A stretch of DNA of 64,000 bases from Wenzhouxiangella sp. XN24 (GCF_011064545.1 NZ_JAAMFG010000028.1:124001-188000), one strand, 5' to 3'; positions 8,898-18,220 are shown, numbered from the stretch's first letter. Notes: generated from the sequence alone by a model not told the origin. Numbers and translations: made by a program.

Positions 8898-9673
8898 GCG
8901 GCCTCGAGACCAGCCTCCTCGCGGCGCTCGTCGCCGGTCTGGTGGGCAGCGTCCACTGTTTCGGCATGTGCGGCGGCATCGCGGGCGCGCTCGGCATGGC
9001 CGGTGGCGGGCGCGCGTCCCTCGCCGTGTCTTACAGCGCCGGCCGCATCGCCAGTTATGCGGTCGCGGGCGCCATGGCGGGCGCCATCGGCGCCGGCCTC
9101 GCCGGGGTGGCCGGACTCGGCCCGTGGCTGCGCCTCGTGATGGGCCTGCTGCTCGTGATTCTCGGGCTGCAGGTCGCCCTGAACCTCAAATTGCTCGCGC
9201 CGCTGGAAGCCGCAGGTGCCGGACTCTGGCGTCGCCTGGCCCCCCTGGCCCGGCGTTTCATTCCTCCGCGTCATGCGGGGCAGGGATTTGCGCTCGGCGC
9301 GCTGTGGGGCTGGCTGCCCTGCGGCCTCGTGTACGGCATGCTGGCGGCGGCCGCGGGCAGCGGCAGTGCGATCAACGGTGCAGCCTTCATGGCGGTCTTC
9401 GGGCTGGGCACGGCGCCTGCCATGATCGGGCTCACATGGGCCTCCGGTCGTGGCGGCACATGGCTTACCGCCGGACGGCGACGCGCATTGGGCTGGGTGC
9501 TGGTCGCGTTCGGGGCATGGACCGCGGCCACTCCGCTGATGCACATGACGGGCCACCAGGACCACGGCGATCACGGCAGCCCCCCGGCCGAACATTCCGG
9601 CCACGGGCACGACCACGGCCAGCATGAAGCCCGGCTGGAGCCCCCGGCAAAGTCCCCCCGAATAATCGGCTAG
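8894..9673 (+). CDS. TauE/SafE-like membrane protein with His-rich tail
   Basis: A 259-residue membrane protein of the SafE/CcdA-like type (COG2836 class as I recall it), often found straight after ccoS. It begins with a helix and the signature GSVHCFGMCGGIAGAL, which contains two Cys; a second repeat-like motif WGWLPCGLVYGML adds another. About six helices follow. The last 45 residues are cytoplasmic or periplasmic and very His-rich (HMTGHQDHGDHG, HSGHGHDHGQH), consistent with metal binding. GTG 8894 overlaps the ccoS stop. Relatives are linked to copper supply for cbb3 oxidase; here that is inferred from position and the tail. Confidence 0.85.
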   Translation: MSGLETSLLAALVAGLVGSVHCFGMCGGIAGALGMAGGGRASLAVSYSAGRIASYAVAGAMAGAIGAGLAGVAGLGPWLRLVMGLLLVILGLQVALNLKLLAPLEAAGAGLWRRLAPLARRFIPPRHAGQGFALGALWGWLPCGLVYGMLAAAAGSGSAINGAAFMAVFGLGTAPAMIGLTWASGRGGTWLTAGRRRALGWVLVAFGAWTAATPLMHMTGHQDHGDHGSPPAEHSGHGHDHGQHEARLEPPAKSPRIIG

Positions 9674-9705
9674 AATCTCGCCTCGTCCCGCAGGAGAACC
9701 GACCC

Positions 9706-10812
9706 ATGTCCCGACCATCCACCAGCCCTTCCGCCTCCCGCCGCGTGTCCTCCGTCGCCTCGCCAGGCGTCGTCACCGGCGACGCCGTCATGGCGATTTT
9801 CCGCCTGGCTCAGGCCGAGGGCTTCGCCCTGCCCGCCGTCAATGTGGTGAATTCGAATTCGGTCAATGCCGTGCTGGAAGCAGCGCGCACGGCGAACTCG
9901 CCGGTCATCATCCAGTTCTCCAACGGCGGCGGCACTTTCTTTGCCGGGAAGTCCCTGCCCAACGACCAGCACCAGGCCGCCATTCTCGGCTCCATCGCCG
10001 GCGCACGCTACGTGCACGCCGTGGCCGCGGATTACGGCGTCCCCGTGATCCTGCATACCGACCACTGCGCGCGCAAACTGCTGCCCTGGATCGACGGGCT
10101 GCTGGACGCCGGCGAAAAGCATTTCGCGGAGACCGGGAAACCGCTCTATTCCTCCCATATGCTCGACCTTTCGGAGGAACCGCTGGAGGAGAACATCGGC
10201 ACCTGCGCAGCCTACCTGGAGCGCATGGCGCCGCTGGGCATGACGCTGGAAATCGAGCTGGGCGTGACCGGCGGCGAGGAAGACGGCGTGGACAACACGG
10301 GGATCGACAACTCCGCGCTGTACACGCAGCCGGAAGAAGTCGAATACGCCTACCGCGTGCTGTCCGCCATCAGCCCGAACTTCACCGTGGCCGCCTCGTT
10401 CGGCAACGTCCATGGCGTCTACAAGCCGGGCAACGTGCTGCTGACGCCCGAGATCCTGAAGAACTCGCAGGCGCACGTCAGCGCGGTCCATGGCACGACT
10501 GACAAGCCGGTCAGCTTCGTCTTCCACGGCGGCTCCGGATCGGAGAAGGACAAGATCGCCGAGGCCATCTCCTACGGCGTCGTGAAGATGAATATCGACA
10601 CCGACACGCAGTGGGCGACATGGGTGGGGGTGCGCGACTATTACGAGGCGAAGCGCGACTATCTCCAGGAGCAGATCGGCAATCCGGACGGGGAAGACAA
10701 GCCGAACAAGAAATACTACGACCCCCGCGTCTGGCTGCGCGAGGGCGAGAAGTCCATGGTGAACAGGCTGCACGAGGCTTTTGCGGACCTCAACTGCGTC
10801 GACCGCAACTGA
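9706..10812 (+). CDS. fba: Fructose-bisphosphate aldolase, class II
   Basis: Zinc-dependent aldolase that cleaves fructose 1,6-bisphosphate to glyceraldehyde 3-phosphate and dihydroxyacetone phosphate in glycolysis, and runs in reverse in gluconeogenesis. The 368 residues show the class II type A pattern: catalytic D119 and zinc ligand H120 in HTDHC, the ELGVTGGEEDGVDN loop, a zinc His in NVHGVYKPGNV and another in FHGGSGS. ATG 9706 has CAGGAGA eight bases upstream. The N-terminus is about ten residues longer than usual and rich in Ser and Pro, so a later start cannot be excluded. TAGAAT at 9671-9676 may be a -10 element. Confidence 0.96.
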   Translation: MSRPSTSPSASRRVSSVASPGVVTGDAVMAIFRLAQAEGFALPAVNVVNSNSVNAVLEAARTANSPVIIQFSNGGGTFFAGKSLPNDQHQAAILGSIAGARYVHAVAADYGVPVILHTDHCARKLLPWIDGLLDAGEKHFAETGKPLYSSHMLDLSEEPLEENIGTCAAYLERMAPLGMTLEIELGVTGGEEDGVDNTGIDNSALYTQPEEVEYAYRVLSAISPNFTVAASFGNVHGVYKPGNVLLTPEILKNSQAHVSAVHGTTDKPVSFVFHGGSGSEKDKIAEAISYGVVKMNIDTDTQWATWVGVRDYYEAKRDYLQEQIGNPDGEDKPNKKYYDPRVWLREGEKSMVNRLHEAFADLNCVDRN

Positions 10813-10855
10813 GGCCCGATTGCAGGGGGTCCGCGCGGAACATCGCTCGGCAAGG

Positions 10856-11329
10856 TCAGCCTGGCGGGTCCTCCGCCGGCTGATCGTCGGGCTCGGGCGG
10901 CGCCACATCTGCGGGGGCCTGTGCATCCGTGGTCCCGCCCGCGCCGCCGTCCGCAGTCCCGACATCCGCCGGGCCTTCGCTCGACGTGGTCAGCGCTTCC
11001 AGCCGCGCAGCCTCTGCTTCTTCCTCCGCCCGGATGCGCAATTCACGTTCCTGTTCGAGCTGTTCCCGGTATTCGGCCCGCGCGCTCTCGAACGCCTGTT
11101 CGCGCGCCTCGCGCATGGTGCGTTCCTCGATGGCTGCGATGCGCTCTGCCGCCTGGCGCGCGTTCGAGCACTCCCGCGGATCCATTCCAGAGGGGTCTTC
11201 GTTGCAACGAGTCAGGGTGCCGTAGAGCACGGCCTCGTTCTCCAGGAAATCCACCACCGAAAGGGTCTTCTTTTCGGTACACCCGCCCAGCAACAGGGCG
11301 GTGCCCAGCACAAGCAACGCAGTTCTCAT
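10856..11329 (-). CDS. EexN-like lipoprotein with coiled coil
   Basis: A 157-residue predicted lipoprotein: signal peptide with lipobox LGGC (Cys17). Residues 25-60 read like the EexN/TrbK entry-exclusion family: a conserved spacing of Cys42-N-x-D-P and Cys54-SNARQA after a FLENEAVL segment. Residues 60-112 are a charged helix, probably coiled coil (EEEAEAARL), and the tail is Ala/Pro/Asp-rich and likely disordered. No conjugation gene lies nearby, so a surface-exclusion role should not be assumed; chromosomal copies of this domain exist. It starts 76 bp after the stop of the AAA/WD40 gene on the same strand and may share its transcript. Confidence 0.7.
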   Translation of the reverse strand: MRTALLVLGTALLLGGCTEKKTLSVVDFLENEAVLYGTLTRCNEDPSGMDPRECSNARQAAERIAAIEERTMREAREQAFESARAEYREQLEQERELRIRAEEEAEAARLEALTTSSEGPADVGTADGGAGGTTDAQAPADVAPPEPDDQPAEDPPG

Positions 11330-11405
11330 CTTCGGCCCTCGCGGTCGCCGCGAAATAATGATTCTAGCTTTCGCGCGTGACCCGGTGCCGCGTACCGCGT
11401 CACAT

Positions 11406-14400
11406 TCATGGCGTGTCGCCGGACGATGGACCGGCGGCCGGCACAGCGGATGGTGATGCGATACCGGTACGCAGTTGGCCTTCCGCCGAGAAATACAGCT
11501 TCAGTTTCTGCTGCCACTGCGCCAGGTCCGGCTGCCATTCCTCGGGCGGCCGTTGGGCACGCTCCAGGTCGAACAGCATCATCTTGCCGCTGTCCGGTCC
11601 ACCGACGAATACGATGCGGGAGCCGTCGGCCGCGCCGCTGCGCCATGCGGTGGGCGGCATGCTGGCAGACAGCAGTCGGCTCGTCGTGACCACCAGGCGG
11701 CCCTCGGCCGGCTCGAACCGATGGATCCAGGCATCCGTCTGTGCCAGCAACGCGGCGCCGTCGGGCGAATACTGCAGGTTTCGCACCGGCGTCGGGAGCG
11801 TCACGCTCGATACCCGTCCATCCGCGCCGAACCCCCAGGCACGAACCAGCCCCGCGGCCCCTGCCACCGCGATGCTCCGGCCGTCATGGCTGATCGCCAG
11901 CCGGGTGACCGGCTCGTCCACGGCATCGGACCAGAGCCGCTCGCCGCTCGCGACATCCCAGCTTTCCACATCGCCGGCGGGCGTCCCGGTGAAAGCCCTC
12001 AAGCCCGAAGGGTCGAAGGCGACCACGTTGACAGCACGTCCCGCACCCAGGGCCGCGCCGGGTTGACCGCTCTCTGCGTCCCAGCTGCGCGCGCCGAGTG
12101 CGCCCGCCGTCAACAGGCGGCGTCCGTCGGGACCCAGGTCGATGCTGTGCACCTCGCCGCTGCCATGCTGGAACAGAGCGCCGATCTGCGCCCCGCTGCC
12201 CGCATCCCATAGCAGCACGCTGCCGTCGGCGCCGACGCTGGCGATGCGATCGCCGTCCGGGGAAAACGCCATCGCGGTCACCGGGCCGCCATGACGCGCA
12301 TCACCCCCGGTGACGATCGTCTGGCGCAGTTCCAGCGATGTCGGGTCGCGCGTTCGCAGCAGGACCCGGCCGTCCGGCAGCCCCGTACCCACGCGCAGAC
12401 CCGATGCTGCCAGCGCCACGACGGGTGCCACGGGCGGTAACTCGGCCCCCGGAACCGCATCGCCCAGCGACCAGAGGCGCACGCTCCGCGACCCATGCCC
12501 GGTAAGCAGTTCGTCTTGTTCCGTGAACAGGCTCGCCTGCCACGGCGCCCGGTCCTTCGTGCCTTGGGCGGTAGCCCGCCCGGCATGGCTGCCCTGCGCG
12601 AGAAGCGGCTCGCCCGGCGCCCGCTCGGGAAGAGTCCAGACCTCGTAACCGCCAGCCGCCGCAGGCAGCGCTACGCGGCGCCCGCTGCGGTCGAAGCCAA
12701 ACGGCGCCCGCGCGCCGCCGGGCCGCACGAGTACGAGTTCCGCCCGGGATGCGGCCAGGTCCCAGACGCGCCTCTCGCCCGCCTCGTCCACGCTCGCAAG
12801 ATAACGGCCGGAAGGATCGAATCCCAGCGCGACAACAGGCGCGCCGGGCACGAGTTCGTCGAGCAGCATGCCGTCGGTGGCATGCCAGACGCGCACCACG
12901 TCACCGCGATCCGCGACTGCCAGCAACAGGGCGCCGGACGACACCGCGAGCGCGGAGACTTCCGCGGCGCCTCCCAGGCGGAATACCTCTCGGCCGGATT
13001 CGAGTTCGCGGATCGAGGCGCTGCGCTGGTCGGCCTCTGCTATCGCCAGGTAACGGCCGTCCGGTGACACCGCCGGCGCCGTGACGAAACCGCCCGGCGC
13101 CCGGTAGCCGAAGCGCTCGCTGCCATCGACCTCCAGCACGCGCAGGGCATCTCCCGCCGCCAGGCGCTCCACCAGCATCAAGGTCCGCTCGTCGGCGAAA
13201 CCGACCCATCGCTCCGCGGCCGCCACGTCGAAACGTCCCAGCGATACCGACGCGTTGACATCCCATATGTGCAGTCGGCCGCTCGCCGCTACGTTGCGCG
13301 GTAATGCCGCCACCACCGAGCCGCGGGGAGCCAGCGCGGCCTGGACGGCGGAGGTCAGGCTCGGCGGCGGCAACAATAACGGGTTCTCCGGGAGATCCTC
13401 GGCACCGTGCCCCGGATCCGGCGACGCGCTCAGGCTCCAGCCGCGCAGGAAACCCGGCTCTCCACCCACGCGGTCGGTGATTTCGAGTTGCCAGGTGCCC
13501 AGCGTCGGCTCGCCGCGCAACGCACGCAACCCGGGCGCCTGCGCCTCGTCGATCAGCAGCACCCCGCCGGCCTCGGCAATCTCGCCCAGCGGCAGCGACG
13601 CGTTGCGTCCGGATGGCGCGACGAGCGAGGCCTGCAGGTCCTGCGGGCGCGGATGATCGAGGCGCAACTCGACCGAAAGCCCGGCAACCTGTCCCTCGGC
13701 TTCCAGGCTCACGCGGCGCCGCACGGTAACGAATTCTTCGGCGAGCAGCGGCAACGCCGCCGGTCCCGCGGGCAAACCGGTCGCCCGGTCCCAGCGCTCC
13801 ACCATGTTCCCCGCAGACAGGGTCACGAGACTGCGTCCGTCCGCCGGCGCCACCGCCTCCACGACGCCGGCGGGACGAATCACGCTCTGGAGTTGCCGGT
13901 AGCCTCCCCCGGACAGTTCGATCGCGCGCCCGGCGTCAGCCGTCGGCCCGGCCACGTTGGCGCGCAGGCGATACAGGAGCGCCTCGTCACGCTCTTCGGC
14001 CGCCTCGGCGAGCGCGGCACGGCGTTCCCAGTAATCCACCAGGAGCGCATCGGCGCGGGCCTCGTAACCCGGCAAGGCACGCATACGCTCGTCGATCAGC
14101 ACCATGTCCGGCCAGGCCGCCGCCTGGCGCCCCTGGCGAGTCAGCACGCGGGCGAGCAGTCGATCCGCGCGTTGCGCGAAGCCGGGAATCCTGCGCATCG
14201 CCGACCAGGCCTCCGTGGCCTCCTCCAGTTCGACCGAGGCGACGCGCAACGTCTGCTCGTAAGGCCGCGGCAGGACTTCGACATAAGCCCACACGCTGCC
14301 GAGAGCGAGCAGAACGAGCGCGGCCACCCGCCCGAACTTTCCCCATTCCGGCGGCAAGGCCTCGCGCGCCCAGCGATGGGAGAAAACTTCGGCGTAAATC

Positions 14401-15503
14401 CTGTTCCTGACCACCAGGCGACGTTCGTCGGTCACTTTGACCAGGCCACACACCCGCAGCAGTTCGTGTTTCGGATTGCCGGCCTCGTACTTGGGACGAC
14501 GCTCCCTGCGGATGCGCTTGTACAGGCGTAGCGCAGGACGGGCCAGCTCGTGGGCCCGATCCAGGCTGTCCAGCACACGACTCGTGCTGGTCTCCCGGGT
14601 GATCGCGTTGCGCGTGAAGAACCGTGCCGCGACCAGCTTGTCCACAGCCGCGTCGGAACTGACCGGCACGGTGCTGCGCGCCACCGCCTGGCAGAGCTTC
14701 TGCGTCAGGTAAGGATGACCCGAGGTCCAGTAGAGGATCCGGTAGAGGGCGCGCTCGGCGTCACCCGCCGGCAGGCCGAGCCCGTCCGCCAGTGGCCGCG
14801 CCTCGTCGAAACGGAAGTCCGGCAGCTCGAGGCCCACCCCGATCTCGGCGGCCGCGAGGCCGGCCCGACGCGCCTTGCCGGCGGGCAGGGCCGCGCCGAG
14901 CAGGACGAACGACAGGCGATGATATTCCGGCTCGCCGGCTCGCGCGTCATGACAGCCCCGGACGATACCGAACAACTCGGTCGCATAGTCGAGCTGCTCG
15001 ACGCTGTCGATTTCGTCGAGAAAGATGGTCACCGGCGCGCGGCTCGCCCCGAGCACGATCTCCCAGAAGAATTCGCCCAGGCGCTGGGCGGGCGACAGCG
15101 GCATGCGCTCCTGCCACCAGGCTTGCAGGTCGACGTTCAGGCGCAGGTCACGCAGCACCCGGTAGGCCAGGCCGTAATACCAGCGCCCCACGTCGGTGGA
15201 ACCGTCGCGGCTGCCGAGCTGTGAAACATCGATGATGGCCGCCAGCTGCCCATCGGCGCGCAGGCGGCTCGCCGCACGCGCCACCAGGCTGCTCTTGCCC
15301 GAGAATCGTGGCGCGATGACATGGCAGTAGTCCCGCGCGGCCAGCCGCTCGAGCAGCTCGCGGTCGGTGGGCCGCGTGACGTAACAGGGGCGATCGGGCG
15401 CCACGGGCCCGCCCGCGACAAAAAAATCCTCCGCGCGGCGGCCACGGATCGCTCGTGCAGGCTCACGGGCCTCGCGCTTCGGGGTATCGCCGGATGACGT
15501 CAT
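11406..15503 (-). CDS. Membrane-anchored AAA-like ATPase with P-domain-like segment and WD40 propeller
   Basis: A 1365-residue protein. Residues about 25-300 are an AAA-like (AAA_35-type) NTPase: Walker A APRFSGKS at 64-71, Walker B VTIFLDEID at 158-166 and the family motif SGHPYLTQKLCQ near 261-272. Residues about 310-375 look like a winged helix. One membrane helix follows (about 391-410). A helical region (420-530) leads to a segment (590-693) resembling a proprotein-convertase P-domain (RPQDLQASLVAPSG, GTWQLEITD, LRGWSLS). The rest, to about 1300, holds at least seven WD40-like blades (FSPDGDRIAS, VLLWD, FDPSGLRAF). The ATG at 15503 has GGAGA nine bases ahead; the frame stays open far upstream but over the antisense of other genes. 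Function unknown; a signalling or STAND-like sensor role is inference. Confidence 0.85.
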   Translation of the reverse strand: MTSSGDTPKREAREPARAIRGRRAEDFFVAGGPVAPDRPCYVTRPTDRELLERLAARDYCHVIAPRFSGKSSLVARAASRLRADGQLAAIIDVSQLGSRDGSTDVGRWYYGLAYRVLRDLRLNVDLQAWWQERMPLSPAQRLGEFFWEIVLGASRAPVTIFLDEIDSVEQLDYATELFGIVRGCHDARAGEPEYHRLSFVLLGAALPAGKARRAGLAAAEIGVGLELPDFRFDEARPLADGLGLPAGDAERALYRILYWTSGHPYLTQKLCQAVARSTVPVSSDAAVDKLVAARFFTRNAITRETSTSRVLDSLDRAHELARPALRLYKRIRRERRPKYEAGNPKHELLRVCGLVKVTDERRLVVRNRIYAEVFSHRWAREALPPEWGKFGRVAALVLLALGSVWAYVEVLPRPYEQTLRVASVELEEATEAWSAMRRIPGFAQRADRLLARVLTRQGRQAAAWPDMVLIDERMRALPGYEARADALLVDYWERRAALAEAAEERDEALLYRLRANVAGPTADAGRAIELSGGGYRQLQSVIRPAGVVEAVAPADGRSLVTLSAGNMVERWDRATGLPAGPAALPLLAEEFVTVRRRVSLEAEGQVAGLSVELRLDHPRPQDLQASLVAPSGRNASLPLGEIAEAGGVLLIDEAQAPGLRALRGEPTLGTWQLEITDRVGGEPGFLRGWSLSASPDPGHGAEDLPENPLLLPPPSLTSAVQAALAPRGSVVAALPRNVAASGRLHIWDVNASVSLGRFDVAAAERWVGFADERTLMLVERLAAGDALRVLEVDGSERFGYRAPGGFVTAPAVSPDGRYLAIAEADQRSASIRELESGREVFRLGGAAEVSALAVSSGALLLAVADRGDVVRVWHATDGMLLDELVPGAPVVALGFDPSGRYLASVDEAGERRVWDLAASRAELVLVRPGGARAPFGFDRSGRRVALPAAAGGYEVWTLPERAPGEPLLAQGSHAGRATAQGTKDRAPWQASLFTEQDELLTGHGSRSVRLWSLGDAVPGAELPPVAPVVALAASGLRVGTGLPDGRVLLRTRDPTSLELRQTIVTGGDARHGGPVTAMAFSPDGDRIASVGADGSVLLWDAGSGAQIGALFQHGSGEVHSIDLGPDGRRLLTAGALGARSWDAESGQPGAALGAGRAVNVVAFDPSGLRAFTGTPAGDVESWDVASGERLWSDAVDEPVTRLAISHDGRSIAVAGAAGLVRAWGFGADGRVSSVTLPTPVRNLQYSPDGAALLAQTDAWIHRFEPAEGRLVVTTSRLLSASMPPTAWRSGAADGSRIVFVGGPDSGKMMLFDLERAQRPPEEWQPDLAQWQQKLKLYFSAEGQLRTGIASPSAVPAAGPSSGDTP

Positions 15504-15584
15504 GGGATGCATTCTCCGCGAGGCGGGCCCGCGAAGCCAAGCTCGAGGCTGGCTTCCGCGTCCGTCGGCATCAATAATGGTGGC

Positions 15585-15872
15585 ATGACAACCGCCAGAG
15601 TCCATGCCATGAACGACGCCTGCCACGAGCACAATCGCAGCCGACCCCTGCCGCAGGCGCCGAAAGCCTGGGGCGTGCGCCTGAGCCTGCCGGAAAACGA
15701 CCCCATGCGCCCGATCCTCGGTGACGACTGGCACGAGTACCACTGGTTTGCCAGCGAAGCGGCCCGCGAGCAGAAAATCGACCAGCTGCGCCGACAGTTC
15801 ACCTACTACCGGAAAGGCGACCAGCCCAGTTTCATCATCGAGCGGGTCGACCGCGAGACCGACGCTGACTGA
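15585..15872 (+). CDS. Small protein of unknown function upstream of TonB receptor
   Basis: A 95-residue soluble protein, charged and aromatic, with WHEYHWFASEAAREQKIDQL followed by QFTYYRKGDQPSFIIERVDR. No signal peptide or membrane helix. It is divergent from the AAA/WD40 gene and ends 3 bp before the TonB-receptor start, so it probably heads that transcript. The ATG at 15585 is preceded by GGTGG; an alternative ATG at 15609 has no better ribosome site. I do not recognise the family. The 81-bp gap to the divergent gene holds a 7-bp inverted repeat (15533-15539 / 15550-15556). Confidence 0.7.
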   Translation: MTTARVHAMNDACHEHNRSRPLPQAPKAWGVRLSLPENDPMRPILGDDWHEYHWFASEAAREQKIDQLRRQFTYYRKGDQPSFIIERVDRETDAD

Positions 15873-15875
15873 ACC

Positions 15876-17957
15876 ATGCAGAAACGGCTTCACATGGGGC
15901 CCGGCGCCACGCGGGCCTTTGTCATGCTCGTCGCCGCCCTGCCCGGGATGCATGCCGCAGCTACGGAACTGGATCCCGTCACCGTCACGGCGACACGCTC
16001 CGCGGCTCCGATCGTGGCCACACCCGGAAACGCAGGGCTGATCGGCGCAGAGAGCATCGAGGCCGTCGCGCCCACCCATGCCTCGGAGCTGTTCTGGCGC
16101 GTGCCGGGCACCTGGATCACGCGCAACAGCGGCCAGGAAAGCCTCGTCGCGATCCGCTCGCCGGTGTTGTCGGGGCCGGGCGCCTGCGGTGCATTCCTGT
16201 TCCTGGAAGACGGCATCCCGTCTCGACCTGCCGGATTCTGCAACGTGAATCAACTCTTCGAACTCAACCTTGCCCAGGCACGGGCGGTCGAGGTGATTCG
16301 CGGCCCCGGGAGCTCGCTGTATGGTTCCAACGCACTGCACGGGATCGTCAACGTCCTGATGCCCGCTCCCGGAGACGGCCGCGATTACGTGTCCATCGAC
16401 GGCGGACCCGCGGATTACGTGCGCGGGCGTTTCAGCGGCGGGCGCTGGGACGGCGCGCGTGGATTTCGTGTCACCGGCCAGCTCGCCCACGATGGCGGGT
16501 GGCGGGACGCGACGGGTTACGAGCAGGCCAAGGTCAATGGCATCTGGCGGGCTCGCGCAGGCGATACGGAGCGAGAGATCTCGCTGGCCGCCACGACCCT
16601 GGACCAGGAGACGGCCGGCTTCATCGAGGGATTTCGCGCGTATCGCGACGCCGCGGCACGCCAGAGCAACCCGAACCCAGAGGCCTTTCGCGAGGCCGAC
16701 AGCCTCAGGATCGCCGGCGCCTGGCGGCGCGAGGACGGCGTGGCGCGACTCGAGATCCGGCCGTATCTGCGCGCCAGCGACATGCGTTTCCTGCAGCACT
16801 TCCTTCCCGGACAGCCGCTGGAGGAAAACGGCCAGGTGAGCGGAGGAGTCCAGGTCACTGCGCGCCGGGCCGCCGCGGGCGGCATGCTGCATTACGGCAT
16901 CGATGCGGAGATCGTCACTGGCCGCCTCGAGCAGTCCCAGTCCGGCCCGACCACGGGGCTGCCGCCGCCTGTCGCCGCCCGGCGCCCGCCGGGCCAGCAC
17001 TACGACTACGAGGTACGCGCGCACAGCCTGGCGCCCTGGCTGCACTGGGAGCGCCCGCTGGGAGATCGGTGGAGCCTCGGGCTGGGACTGCGGGGCGAAA
17101 GCCTCCGCTATGACTACGACAATCGCATGCTCGACGGCAACAGCCGTGACGACGGCAGCGAATGCCCCGGGGGCTGTCTCTACACGCGTCCGGCCGATCG
17201 TGACGACCGCTTCGACAACCTGGCGCCCAAGCTGACGCTCGGCTGGCGGCCGGCGGCGCGACAGCTGGCGTGGGTGGCGGCCCGGCGCGGCTTCCGTGCC
17301 CCCCAGGCGACCGAGCTGTACCGCCTGCAGAGCGGCCAGGTCGTGGCGGATCTCTCGAGCGAGACCATCGACAGCCTGGAGCTAGGCTGGCGTGGCTATG
17401 CGGGGACGCTGGCCTGGGAGCTGGCGGCTTACCGGATGGACAAGCGCAATTTCATCTTCCGCGACGGCGACGGCTTCAACGTCGCGGACGGACGCACCCG
17501 TCACGTCGGCATGGAAGTCTCGTTGCAGTGGCAGCTGAGCGCCCGGCTGCGGCTGGAGACGGACCTGAGCTTCGCGCGCCATACCTGGCGTTTCGATCGG
17601 GACGTCGGACGCGGCGAGATCATTGTCTCGGGCAATGACACCGATTCCGCGCCGCGCCGCTTCTCCAGCACGCGGCTCGGCTGGGAAGGACGGCGAGGCC
17701 TGCGTGCCGAGCTCGAGTGGATCTCCATGGGCCCCTACTGGCTGGATGCCGTGAACTCGGCGCGCTACGCGGGCCATGACCTGCTGCACCTGCGGCTCAC
17801 GCAGCCCTTGCGCCAGGGCCTCTATGTCGCCCTGCGGCTGCACAACGTGGCGAATGCCGAATACGCGGAACGAGCCGACTTCGCCTTCGGGGAGTATCGC
17901 TATTTTCCCGGTCGCGACCGCAGCCTGTTCATCGAGCTCGGGTGGCGCGCGCATTGA
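15876..17957 (+). CDS. TonB-dependent outer-membrane receptor
   Basis: A 693-residue receptor: signal peptide ending near HAAA, TonB-box-like LDPVTVTATRS, plug domain with VEVIRGPGSSLYGSNALHG, then a 22-strand-type barrel ending in an aromatic-rich strand. It takes up a scarce ligand using TonB energy. The plug holds a Cys pair (GACGAFLFLEDG and GFCNVNQ) and a loop has ECPGGC, both possible disulfides. Substrate cannot be told from sequence; vitamin B12, haem, siderophore or metal chelates are all possible. No TonB/ExbB/ExbD or ABC permease is adjacent. Confidence 0.93.
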   Translation: MQKRLHMGPGATRAFVMLVAALPGMHAAATELDPVTVTATRSAAPIVATPGNAGLIGAESIEAVAPTHASELFWRVPGTWITRNSGQESLVAIRSPVLSGPGACGAFLFLEDGIPSRPAGFCNVNQLFELNLAQARAVEVIRGPGSSLYGSNALHGIVNVLMPAPGDGRDYVSIDGGPADYVRGRFSGGRWDGARGFRVTGQLAHDGGWRDATGYEQAKVNGIWRARAGDTEREISLAATTLDQETAGFIEGFRAYRDAAARQSNPNPEAFREADSLRIAGAWRREDGVARLEIRPYLRASDMRFLQHFLPGQPLEENGQVSGGVQVTARRAAAGGMLHYGIDAEIVTGRLEQSQSGPTTGLPPPVAARRPPGQHYDYEVRAHSLAPWLHWERPLGDRWSLGLGLRGESLRYDYDNRMLDGNSRDDGSECPGGCLYTRPADRDDRFDNLAPKLTLGWRPAARQLAWVAARRGFRAPQATELYRLQSGQVVADLSSETIDSLELGWRGYAGTLAWELAAYRMDKRNFIFRDGDGFNVADGRTRHVGMEVSLQWQLSARLRLETDLSFARHTWRFDRDVGRGEIIVSGNDTDSAPRRFSSTRLGWEGRRGLRAELEWISMGPYWLDAVNSARYAGHDLLHLRLTQPLRQGLYVALRLHNVANAEYAERADFAFGEYRYFPGRDRSLFIELGWRAH

Positions 17958-18018
17958 CCGCGCTGCCGATCGGGCACGGCATGTCTGGTGGTCCCGGGGC
18001 TGCGACCAGCCTCGAGAT

Positions 18019-18195
18019 TCAGCCCTTCGGTCCGAACAGGAACCAGAGCAGCAGGCCGAGCACGGGGAGGAGCAGGATCACCACCACCCAGGCCACTTTC
18101 GCCCCGGTGGACGCGTTGCTCTGCACCGTCTTGACGATGGCGTAGACGTCGAGAATCAGAATGATGAGGCCCAGGAGGCCGGTGATTTCTACCAT
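18019..18195 (-). CDS. Small PLDc_N-type membrane protein
   Basis: Reading the minus strand from ATG at 18195 gives 58 residues: an N-terminal helix (LLGLIILILDVYAIV), a short loop (TVQSNASTGAKVA) and a second helix ending in LLLWFLFGPKG. This is the phospholipase D-nuclease N-terminal (PLDc_N) membrane hairpin found alone in many bacteria. AAGGAG lies ahead of the start. Too short for most gene callers but the helices, RBS and family match support it. Role unknown; it lies 25 bp downstream of the CBS gene, same strand. Confidence 0.82.
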   Translation of the reverse strand: MVEITGLLGLIILILDVYAIVKTVQSNASTGAKVAWVVVILLLPVLGLLLWFLFGPKG

Positions 18196-18220
18196 GATCG
18201 ACTCCTTGCCGCGGCCGGGC

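Noticed and set aside
10856-11329. EexN-like gene as sign of an integrated conjugative element.
   Set aside because: No transfer, integrase or relaxase genes and no flanking att repeats were seen.
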